Shown here: in pieces, positions 54,103 to 64,000 of the stretch
Layout: each line of letters starts with the position of its first letter
Numbering within the stretch: the first letter of the stretch is position 1
Source: Bimastos eiseni
Lineage: Eukaryota; Annelida; Clitellata; Crassiclitellata; Lumbricidae
Assembly (NCBI GenBank): GCA_959347315.1
Contig: OY365815.1
Location: 19,364,639 to 19,428,638, forward strand
DNA length: 64,000 bases
Direction of reading: 5' to 3'
Translations under genes and position numbers: made by a program
The notes under the pieces: model-generated
Told to the model about the DNA's origin: nothing
The model's database searches: none
Seen by the model: the letters and a program-made list of their open reading frames with translations, nothing else

Positions 54103-56733
54103 CGCAACAGGTGTCGTCGTGCTTGGTCGTTCGGTCTCTTTGCAAACACAGAGCCAATCTAGAGTGGAGCAGCAAGGAGTTTGGCACCATTATCCTGCTC
54201 GCTGCTGCTGAAGCTGGTGTTGTCACAGGTGCTTACTGGCACTCAAGGTAAATCTGGCAAAACTATCCATGACAGTGTCTGGTAATACAATATAACCATT
54301 ATACTCCCACAGTCAGACGATTTCGTGACCAAACGATTAGGGCTCTTCAAATGTTGATCTTCCGATAATGCAATTCAATTATTGACGCTGGATTTAATAT
54401 ACGTAATCAAAGATTTAGTGTAATCTGTCGAATTCTGTTGCGCCAGTGTCTGGACGACAATCAGCGACTTATTTATGTTGAGCAGTAAGGTAGAAAGCTA
54501 TAGACATTCTTTCCATCCTATTTAACTTGACAATCAGACCAACATTTAGGCCTACAACTACTGGTACCGCTGGGTGGAACACCTAATCAGGCGCTACAAA
54601 GACCATAATCAAACAGCACCTTTGAAATTTTAATAAACGCTATAAGCCTACATTTGCAGAAATTTATGTGCCTACATGTAGGCGTATGCAAACACAACTG
54701 CAAACACACATACATTAATACGTGCATAGGCACCCAACTCTGTAACGAAATAATGCAATGACTGGAGTATTCTCGACTGAAGGACTAGGTTATATATCTA
54801 TATCTATATATGTATATATATATATATGTATATATGTTACGTGTAGTATGCAACCCTTGAAAAATTTCCCAAAATTAAATATGCAAGATTAGGTCAGCAT
54901 AATAATCATATAGTTTTTGGACTTCGCACACAGCAATGTGCGATTCAAAATGCGACGCACTCTGTTTACATAGCTGTTGCCAATGTATATCATTATTATT
55001 ATTATTATTTTATCTCATCTGCCTGTTTACACGTGGTTGTCATAGACACCGAGTCAATTGGCATGGCCACCGAGTCAAGTTATCTCGTTGAGATAGCAAT
55101 CACCTACACTGATGTAGACCTACATTATAGTCCGCATGACAGACCAGGAAGATCTCAAAACTTATGACTTGGCAGACAAGCTTCGGTATTCTCACAAAAT
55201 TCTCTCAATAACTTTTAGAGGAATGAACATAAGTTGTTTAGAGTTTGAAAGATGTCTTTAAGCCGTTCTTGTGGCTTTCTCTTCATATATTCTAAGTCAA
55301 AGCGTTTGTACGGAAACAATTCCAGATGTGAGGGCTGTCCTGTATAAGAGTTGAGCTTACTGATTGGCTTTCAGCATAACAACATCGCATTATTATAACA
55401 ACAAACGCCTCCCATTATCAATATAGGAGCACAATAATCACTGTCATTAATCAGATAACTTCGTGTACAGTCATTGAAAATGTCTGGAGAATGGTTAACA
55501 TGGCTATCAGCCTATCTATGTTCCGATGGCAGTTCAGTACTTGCCTATTGGTCGATAAAATTTGTCTGGGCAGAGAGTTTTCAACAATTCAGTTTCCTTC
55601 TCAAGAAAAAAAACTGATTGAAATAAAGCTGTGAGCGCGGGTTTGTAGATTCTGCTAATTGGTCGTTTATTTCTGTATAATGACTGCCTTATTTGCGGTA
55701 GAGGCCTAACTATATTTCGCGCAGTTCAGATATATATGTTTCACCGACATCCAGTCACGTGATCATTCATATATTCATTCATTAATTCGTTTATTAATTA
55801 CTTAATTTGTTAGGGAGACATACAGTGTAGGCTAGTCTATGGTCTATTTAAATTGATTGTGTAAAGGTCGTTTAATATCAACTCGCTATGGTAATTAAAA
55901 CAATACAAGCGATTATCTACAGCATTACATGCAGGCCACAAACACTGCGAAGTAAAGAAGCACTTAGGTTACTTATTAACACCTTAATGCTTTGATTGTA
56001 GACTAGGTTACCGACCCCACGCGATCATCCGCCACATTTTCGTTGGACTAGTCATCGTAATAGCCTATCTCCTCGTTTTGGCATCTATAGTCCGTAGCCA
56101 ACAACTGTCTAGGAATAGTGCCTGGTTTATACAATGATTGCTGATAGAAAACGTTGGTACGGCAATGAGGCAGTTGACCTCTGATATGGACATAATTCTT
56201 CGTGAAATGGCACTAAACCTCAGTTAGAGATGAAATAAATCGTCCGATAGGTGCTTCTGAACCGGTCTGTAGGACATTGTTTTCTGATAACGCCATAGCA
56301 ACGTCTCTGCTAAGCAAACTGATTAGCCTGTGGTCTACGCCTGCAGGCCAATCTTCTTCTGAATTGGCTATACATAGCATGCTTAGCCTAGCACATCTCT
56401 TCACAACTATGCGTACATTTGTATCTGTATGAAATCATTAGCATATTATAACCGATTCCTCGGAAGCTTGTCGAAACTTGTCGTGCTTTCGAATCTAATT
56501 AATATTCTTGGAATAGTTTTACGTGTAGGCCTATATGCGGCCTTGATTGAAGTCCTTGATCACGAGACTTGATTTGTTACTTATTTGAATTAATTTTGTT
56601 GTGTGCATTTAATATCGTTGCCATAGATACCGTTGGATTAGGCGTAATATAACCTCTCCTCCGCTTTCATTATCCGCTATTACTTTCCATTCATGACTAA
56701 AAACCGAACTCTTCAGTGTGTCCTATCTAGATT
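54103..56733. other. No recognised gene
   Basis: (AT)n/TATATG 54793-54838. Otherwise AT-rich with several TAGGCCTA palindromes. No exon supported. Confidence 0.45.
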
Positions 56734-56808
56734 CTACTCCTGTGCCACCACATGACCATCCTCATCATCGACCACCGTAGCACCATGCTGCCTCCTCGGC
56801 TTGACTCC
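56734..56808 (-). CDS. Possible terminal exon on the minus strand
   Basis: Locally GC-rich. On the minus strand, GGGTCGAAATCCAG is followed by GVKPRRQHGATVVDDEDGHV and VAQE then TAG. The + strand is also open over this patch (MTILIIDHRSTMLPPRLDSL), so the strand is uncertain. It could be the 3' end of the minus-strand gene starting at 60908, but the phase would require at least one exon between. Confidence 0.2.
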   Translation of the reverse strand, partial: GVKPRRQHGATVVDDEDGHVVAQE

Positions 56809-57903
56809 CTGGATTTCGACCCGGCACCGAAAGAAAACGAGAGGGTTGGTTATTGCGGACTTGATTTGGCATAGCGCCGGTGAATAAGTTGGTCTCCCTG
56901 ACTTGGCTTTTGTGGGCGCTGAGAAATTTTCGAGGATTTACATTACATTACATTAATCATAATCGTAAGCTCTAAATTTCTGAAGTGCCACTTGATAGCC
57001 AACCGCGGACATCAGCTTATTCACGAGCACCGTATCTGAACGCCATCGATTTGAGCCTTTGATGTTGCAATTTCGCTATACAGACTATCCATTGGGAGTT
57101 GACGCCATGAATTACTTGTCCCCAGCTGCTCTGGTCATGTACTATTTGTACGCTATGACAATCTCCAGTTCTTCAGTAACTCGGGCGTTTGTACTAAAAA
57201 CGCAAGCATCGCCTAGCAACTCCGAATTTCGCCGGATCTGAATTATAAACTCTCTGAAAACAATGTCCTGCAGACGCCTTTACTAAAGCACAATTAACTG
57301 CTTACAAGAAGATTACGCTCCCCGTTTGCTTTGACTCCTACATGTACCTCTGTACTAGCTGACTCTCTCTTGTCAGTTGTCACCCAATGCTGCACTCTCG
57401 GATTTCCGATGAGGCTGTGTCTTACTGTCTCTGATGCGCATTATTCCTCTCCTCTCCACTGTCAGCTATTGTGTCTCGTTTTCAATGGAGATTCACTCTT
57501 ACACCAACAACCCCCAACTTACTCTACATCTACTTTGACGCAGTGAGGTTTCATGTACTATGCCAAATTACGATACTCCTCGCGTGTACTGATGACCTCG
57601 AGTACGCAGTCTCAATGACTCAATCAATCCAAATGTAATTAGCACTCTTTCACCCTTTCAAGATTGGTACTTCGTGACGCTCTGAGTCCGCCTATGCTCT
57701 TCGAGCTTATAACCGTCACGAAACTGAGCTCATCTGTTTTCACCGTTCCTGCTTAGACTCCTATAGTCACCTGCGTGTTCCTTTACTTTCTCATCTTTAC
57801 GCTTGCTATTCTCTACTGCTCGGAATCTTGCATTAAACCCCAACTAGTCCACAACTCCTTGTACAAGCATTGTCAAATTTCAGTCGCATTGTATTGGAGA
57901 GAC

Positions 57904-57938
<35 letters not shown>

Positions 57939-60820
57939 TAGACGGACAAACAGACAGACAGACAGAGACAAACAGAGAGATACAGAGAGAGATAGGGTAG
58001 AAGAGACTGGAAACGTGCAGAGACGAAGTAGAGTGGCATTGAAAGACAGAAGAACAACCGTGCAGCAAATAAACTAAAGCCCTTAAAATATAAAGTCCTG
58101 TGTAATAATAATTTCTTCTATTTGAAATTGTAAGTTTGTTCACCTTTTTTGGCGTGATCTCCGTGTTCACCATCTCCTGTAAATAATGTTACAGTGTTAC
58201 AGTGATAAACTTCATTACTAATGGAAATATAATCATGACAACAATAAGTGGGGGTTACCAACCTGCACATCTGCAGCTGTTTAGCTACGTGTATACATAA
58301 TAATTGCATCTTTATGTTCAGCCTAGTCTCAGACTTTAGGTCTGAGTGACGTCAATTATACGTCATGATATACGAAGAGAGAGCGCTAAGGCAATGAGTC
58401 AGGCGGTGAGACCAAGACACATACGCGATGATAATTAGAGGAGGCATGAGACAGACAAATAAGCATATTTGCAAGGAAATGGATATACGTGGCAGCAGAT
58501 AATCAGACGTACGCAGTCGGATCAATTGGCATACTACGGACATTATAAGTTCACACAGGGTGGTAAGGACAAATAGAGACAGACAATTAGGCAGACAGAC
58601 GGACAAACACAGAACACGAAACAGCTTCTTACGAGACTCGTTGCTGCTAGACTCTCTCCCCTCCTTTCTCCGTCTCTGTTTAGTTGCAGTTAATCGACAC
58701 TGAGTGGTAACATTAGCGTCGCCCTCCTTTATTGTCCAGGCATGGGACTGGCCCTGTCAGGGTGCAAACAGTGGTGGAATTTACCTGTCTCTGCGCTTCA
58801 CTTGATTAACTAATTCGAGATACTTTTTAGCGATAAGGATGTGCCATCTGATGCACTGGAATGTCTTTCACTTTCAAGAAAGCATTTAGGATATTTCAGG
58901 TTCTTTACTACTTTGCACATTGATTCTGACCATTATAAGTTCGCAGTCAGAAAAGACAGGTATAGGCCTACACAGTGCTCAGCACGACTACATCATCGTT
59001 CAGGTGTTCTGTTCCTGAATTTGTTGAGTGCCTATGCAAGTATTCTGATACCATGTCGAGCATCGAGTATAACTGTATAGACAGTCAGCATGTGTAATAC
59101 CACGTGTGCACGTTCCTAGGAGACACCTGTCGTTTTTTAGGATTCATTCACCTAACGAGTCATTCTATATTTATCAACTCCCTTAATTACTCTTTCATCG
59201 GAAAGACGGAGATGTTTTAGGTGATAGAGGCACGACTCACGACAGACTCTAAAAGTCTATGAAGGCGAAAGGCTTTTGTCAGTGCGTGTCTATAAGTGTA
59301 TGGTCAATCAAAACGCTCGCTCATAATTATAATCATGCACACGCTGTCTCGTGACCGAGCACAGTTATTGTGGGTAATGTCACCAGACATTTCTGTACAG
59401 CTACTAGAATATATATAATGCCTTAGAGCTGAGTGTACTTTGATTAGGCATTGTGTGTATGTCTTTATGCGGAGGGATTTGTCTGTCAATCGAGTCCTAG
59501 CCAGGGTGGGATGGTTAATTTTACAGACAGCTTAATAGCACTCAGGCGACTGCTGCTATAAAACACGTATATTAGTGAACCGACTGAATTTCCACCCCTA
59601 TACGCCGAGACCAAAGAAATGAAGTCACAAATGCGTCAAACACAAAGCTGCCCTTGTAGTTTGGCTTAAAGAAAATGTGTGTCTGCTAGCGCTGCAATCA
59701 AAGTGTCCACTGTCATCAGACAATACTTCGCTCGGTGAACTCAACGACGATATTAGGGCCTATGCGTCCATCAGTTGGTAACAACGGAAGCGCTGAACAA
59801 TGGGAGCGAGTATAACTTTGCTTCTGCCCTCAGTCAACATGAAGACAGGCGAACCATCACTACTGACAAGTAAGGTTCAGTGCAACAGTCACTTGCCCTC
59901 CAGCTTCATTGGTCATTAGCATTAGGATCTATAATAGTCACCTATGTATATAATCTGCTTATTTATAGTGTGCCATTGCGTCAAAGATAAGATTAGAGCA
60001 ACTCATTGCATATAATTATGATATAGGCGTGCAGCTTTACAGAACGAATGCTGTAAACATCGAATAATAACTACAATTTGTCGGACAGCTTGATTTACTT
60101 CATATGAATCGAAGTCAATGCCTTGCATTAGTTGAATATATGAATTTTCGTAGGCCTACATTATTGCATTTACGTAAGATACCGTTTACGTAAGATACCG
60201 TTTGTAGTTTGGCCTGTCATTGAGGTCAGTGTTGAGGGAAGCCGAATTAAGTCTATGATTTATTTCTGGCTAGGCCTATTTAGGCCAATAAACATGTTTA
60301 AAATGAGAGGTTCCGATTGGCTCAAAATATAAAAGGAAAGTCTTGTTCAGGCCTAAAGCAACCCCTGGGCTTCTCAAAGCCAGTGGAAAGGATCGAGACC
60401 TAACTTCATTTGAAATCCGAGTCATAGAATAATAATTGATGTGAACTCATTGCCTACATAAATAGATAAAAGACTATTCGGATTATAGTGGTGACCTACT
60501 ACCGTAACGCTTCCGAGTTTTGCAAATATGAAAATGATCTACAAAAAACTGAATCTGATTCGATTAATAGCGAAAATGAGGCAACAGAAACCCAATATTT
60601 AGGCCTACATATTCTCAACAGTTAATGGGGACAGGTTGGAGGTTGCTGAATTTGTGGCAAATGAGTTTCAAGTTATAAACACACTGATCATGCTGATGCT
60701 GATGATGATGATGATGACGATGATGATTATGATGATGGTGATAAGGATGACTACGATGTTGCTAATAAATCTGATGATCAGGGAAATAAGTATGATGAGT
60801 GTAGAAAAGTTGTGACCTAC
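56809..60820. other. No recognised exon; repeats at 57896-58010, 58716-58787 and 60689-60735
   Basis: GAGA/GACA repeat 57896-58010; a second copy of the GCGTCGCCCTCC...CCAGGC dispersed repeat at 58716-58787; (GAT)n 60689-60735. If the gene at 60908 is real, most of this is its intron. Confidence 0.4.
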
Positions 60821-60908
60821 CTGCGGCTCCCTCTCCCTCTTCAGCGTTCTTCGGCGCCTGTTCGTTCGTGTCCGTCGTCCCCGTGTTTTTGCTACTGTTG
60901 CAGCCCAT
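60821..60908 (-). CDS. First coding exon of an MGCNSSK... (likely myristoylated) protein
   Basis: On the minus strand an ATG at 60908-60906 in strong context (A at -3, G at +4) opens 29 codons: MGCNSSKNTGTTDTNEQAPK, then NAEEGEGAA. It ends at GCAG|GTAGGT (donor at 60820), phase 1. MGC-x-x-S-K is a classic N-terminal signal for N-myristoylation at Gly2 with palmitoylation at Cys3, followed by a disordered acidic region, as in many membrane-tethered signalling or cilium/sperm proteins. The exon is locally GC-rich with a pyrimidine-poor 5' leader to its right. Later exons should lie at lower coordinates; none is identified with confidence. The family cannot be named from 29 residues. Confidence 0.6.
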
Positions 60909-63737
60909 TCTCGTAGTCTGTATGGTCAGCTCTCTTTCTGGTCGAAATCGCCTCTTCTTTCTTCTTCTTCCGCTTCAAAGAGACTCAGAATGATGCAATT
61001 CAGACTGTTACAGACTCTATTCAATCGGTAAGTTAGTCGGTCAGTCAATGCGCCTCTCTACGTCTTCCTTATGTGTGCTAATATATATAACCAAGAGCGT
61101 CTATAGTTACGAGCCGTGTTTGGCTTATATAGGCAACTTACGGTTTATCTCTTCTTACCTGGCAACTTGATATGCCAGCTAGTTTATTATCGGGTCTGTT
61201 ATGTACGCGACCTTATCAGGAGGAAGGGTGAGGAGGAGGAGGAGGCGGAAAGGGAGGGGAGGAAATGTCGAAGTCGTCTGTTTACTTGGAGATCGATGGT
61301 TAGCAACGGACTCTGCGCTCAGCTTTCGGGTCTCAGTCTGCGGAACACGGAATCTGAAAATATATCATGCTACGCTCTTCTCTGTGCGAATATACGTTCC
61401 TTCGTGCCTGTGTTTGTCTGCCTATGTTTGTACGTCATAATAATTATGCTACGGAGTGCTCACTAATATGCGTATGTAGGCGATTAGTTATAGGCAAAGG
61501 TGCGTGGGTCTATAGGTACAACTTATAATTATACATGCATGTAGCGATAGAGGAGGAAATAGGAAGAAAGAGAATAGAGAGGAGGGGTGGAAAAAGAGAC
61601 AGAGAGAAAACAGAGGGAAAGTGGCGAGGCCTATGGATACGTGCTCTGAGTACCTGCATGTCGCTCTTGACCAGGGATCACAGAGTAACCACAGGAAAAT
61701 CATTTGCTATGGAAACAGTCTCATTTGAATATATAGTATTTTAAATACACAGCCATCATCAGCCATGCAGTCTCCTAGGGCTCAAGATTGACAAAATATC
61801 ACACGTCATTTAAGCACACGAATACACAGAGCAGAACACATAGGGTCCCTATTAGCCTCTAGGTCTACATCGAATCGTAAGCTACACATTTATAAAGCGC
61901 CATCAGTAGCTAAGCAGGGCATCAGATCACACACAAATAGACACACCTAAACGCAACACACGCGCGCGCACACGCACATCGACGACCATATGCATGTTAT
62001 CTCGTCACCAAACTGTCCATACTAAAGATGTTATGACACACAGTTATTTGCCTATTTATTGCATAGAAAGTTAGACAACCCAGCGAACAATGATAATGTA
62101 AAACGTTGGAGTGGACTATCAAGCATTAATGTCTTACATTAAGTAAGAGCTTGAAAGTTAAATACCGATGGAAATTCGAATACGATAAAAATTTATTAAC
62201 ACATAATTCCAACAAAAATTGCGCTTTGTGGCTCAAACGAATCACTGACGGTTCATCTTCAGCGCATATATCTGCGTAGTTATTTCTGATGAACGGAAGA
62301 AGTATTATTTGAGCATGCAGTGTGTACGAGGCTGTTATGCTGTAGGCGTAGCGTTGTGACTGTTTTAGGGGCCCAGTGAGAACCGTTAAACCAATTTCTG
62401 CTGACGTCCACGACATTTATTGTCACAATATTTAGGATGTTGGATCCACCCAACAAATCACGAATCACGCCAGATAGATTATGCGGTGATTTATGAAGGT
62501 GATCGCCGATCGCTACAGTAGAGGACTCAGGGCTATAAATGGTGGACCCAATGCTCATAGTCCTATGAAACAAAAGTAATACCATAGGCCTATATAGTCG
62601 CCTGACGATGGACAGTGCAGGGCCTATAATTGCACGGATGTAGGACCTATAACGAGAAGCTGTGGTAGCACAAGAAGAATTGTGAGGGTTTCACGCTATT
62701 TGTATTTTTATCAGTTGTTAGTACTATTTAATGAATCGTATCGCGGCATAGATGGTTACTGGATACTGGATAGAATTTTACTATTTCTTACGCTTTAGGC
62801 CTAATACCAAATGAATCGCATTTACTTGAATAATAAAAGTCAAATCTAACTTCGATTAATCGATAAAAGACATTTATGAAAGATATATATATTCAGCAAC
62901 AGCCCTAGAAAGAATACTAGGCCTATATGAAATATGTAAAGATAATAGTTTAATGTTTGCGGCTTATAGGCTACATGTGTGGCCTATCATAGCCAGATAC
63001 AAGAAAACTTGGCATAGTTTGTTCAGGTCTGTAGTGTTCGGCCCGTAAATTTTTCTTTGAGTGAATATTTCTAAAATTCTCAATTATTATCGAATGATAA
63101 TATAGAGGTAGAAATTTGTCAAGCGGAATCTTAGACACCTCTGGCCTCCCTCCTCGTATAAAGGGCTGCGATCGCGGTAGTTAGACCTATACGCTCTATG
63201 TGTAGGCCTGTATATACGCCTTGAGACAGAAGCGCTTTAATTACAAGAGACTGACTAATCACTCTATTAATCAGCTGTTGCTATTACATGCGGTTCACTG
63301 AAGTGGGTCAATTTGAAGATCTTACACCAACATGAGTGGCTACACTTAAACTTACAAGTATAATAAAAACTTGTGTGGGGGTCTACGTGTAGGTTTATTT
63401 GCCTTCACATGGATCAAAATCCATGCTGTGACTATTTTGCATGACAACCGTTATTGTCTACAGACTGATACCGTGTGTTCGTAACACTGTACGTCTGTTT
63501 ACCATCACGACTAGATAGAGAGGTTTATGGCATACGGCTGTATTCGTTTGTAAAATATGGGTAAATAAGTATTTGCTTTATTGAACAGCCTGCAAACATC
63601 AGATAGGGGGCAATGAGCATTCAAAGAACCACATAATAATTTATTAGATATAACGAAACAGACGTATGCGGAACTGTGAGAAAGTAAAGAGGTAGTATAG
63701 GCAATAGGAATAGAAGCATAAAATTTTGCTGGGCCTA
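60909..63737. other. Upstream of the MGC gene; no recognised gene
   Basis: 5' leader and presumed promoter near 60909-61060. GGAGGAGG-rich 61217-61262. CACATTTATAAAGCGCC at 61885-61900 is another TATAGCGCC-type repeat end; (CA)n/(CG) near 61960. Two overlapping minus frames at 62126-62585 (about 100 codons each) are unrecognised. Confidence 0.4.
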
Positions 63738-63905
63738 TACATTCGGGTGATTAAGCCACACTGGATTGTAATGTATAAGACCAGCGAACTCCACGTGAAA
63801 AGCCAAGCCAAGGATATCCTCAGAAGGGAGCATGTTAAAGTCACCCGCTAAGATGATAAAGGTTCTTAACTGGTGAGCGAACAAACCTGGGAAAAATCTG
63901 TTGTA
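63738..63905 (-). pseudogene. LINE AP-endonuclease domain fragment (GDFN motif)
   Basis: The minus strand reads YNRFFPGLFAHQLRTFIILA, then GDFNMLPSEDILGLAFHVEF, and stops at 63738. I-I-x-x-GDFN is the conserved core of the exonuclease-endonuclease-phosphatase domain of LINEs, and FF..L...L before it fits. The frame breaks soon after (no S-x-ID or SDH block readable), so it is a fragment of a dead copy. Confidence 0.6.
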
Positions 63906-64000
63906 GGCTTATAATTATTAGTAATCTGCATGCATATTCGTGATTATACAAAAAACTAAAAAGCACTATAGGGTCTATTTAACTATATTAATGTGCTTGC

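Noticed and set aside
62126..62585. Two overlapping minus-strand frames of about 100 codons
   Set aside because: No recognisable motif, mutually overlapping frames and no splice support.

Overview
This window is animal nuclear DNA. It has long introns with GT/AG borders, very many microsatellites, decayed LINE and DNA-transposon pieces, and no operon structure. The repeat style (many (TAA)n, (TACA)n and ATCC tracts, TATATAGCGCC-type dispersed repeats, an excess of the palindrome TAGGCCTA) suggests an aquatic invertebrate, but I cannot name the lineage from sequence alone. Nearly all long open frames here are shadows of simple repeats.

The one gene I can reconstruct completely is a monocarboxylate-transporter-like (SLC16/MCT family, MFS fold) gene on the + strand, 18378-39607. 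It has six coding exons (18378-18618, 33668-33979, 34504-34850, 36492-36720, 37381-37521, 39192-39607). All exons join in phase with GT/AG borders and give a 561-residue protein with about 12 membrane segments. Its first coding intron is about 15 kb and full of repeats. A second, partial copy lies downstream (about 44367-47010). It carries exon 1 with an early stop, an intact exon 2 and the second half of exon 3, and exons 4-6 are absent from the window. The two copies are a mosaic: 428 bp upstream of the genes is more than 99% identical while exon 1 is clearly more diverged, which looks like gene conversion. In both copies the 3' splice site of exon 2 is part of a 42-bp tandem array, so several near-identical acceptors lie in a row.

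Region by region: 1-870 is the 3' end of a retroelement with a restriction-like endonuclease and a (TAA)n tail. 0.9-9.4 kb is mostly non-coding, with one CpG-rich promoter-like patch near 5.5 kb. 9448-10603 is a dead Tc1/mariner element. 11.5-13.7 kb holds a candidate unknown gene with a frameshift and a 49-bp inverted repeat that copies one of its splice donors. 14 kb has a LINE reverse-transcriptase relic. 16.2-16.8 kb is an ATCC array. 18.4-39.6 kb is the transporter gene, whose 15-kb intron contains a 919-bp non-autonomous hAT element with an 8-bp target duplication (26443-27377) and a 750-bp polypurine tract. 40-43 kb has further LINE pieces and a (TACA)n array. 44.4-47 kb is the transporter pseudogene. 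48.4-54.1 kb has scattered candidate exons of small secreted cysteine-rich proteins and a 39-bp array of donor-like repeats. 60821-60908 (minus) is a convincing first exon of a protein starting MGCNSSK (likely N-myristoylated). 63738-63905 (minus) is a LINE endonuclease fragment.

The exon models outside the transporter are inferred by eye from reading frame and splice signals and are marked with low confidence.
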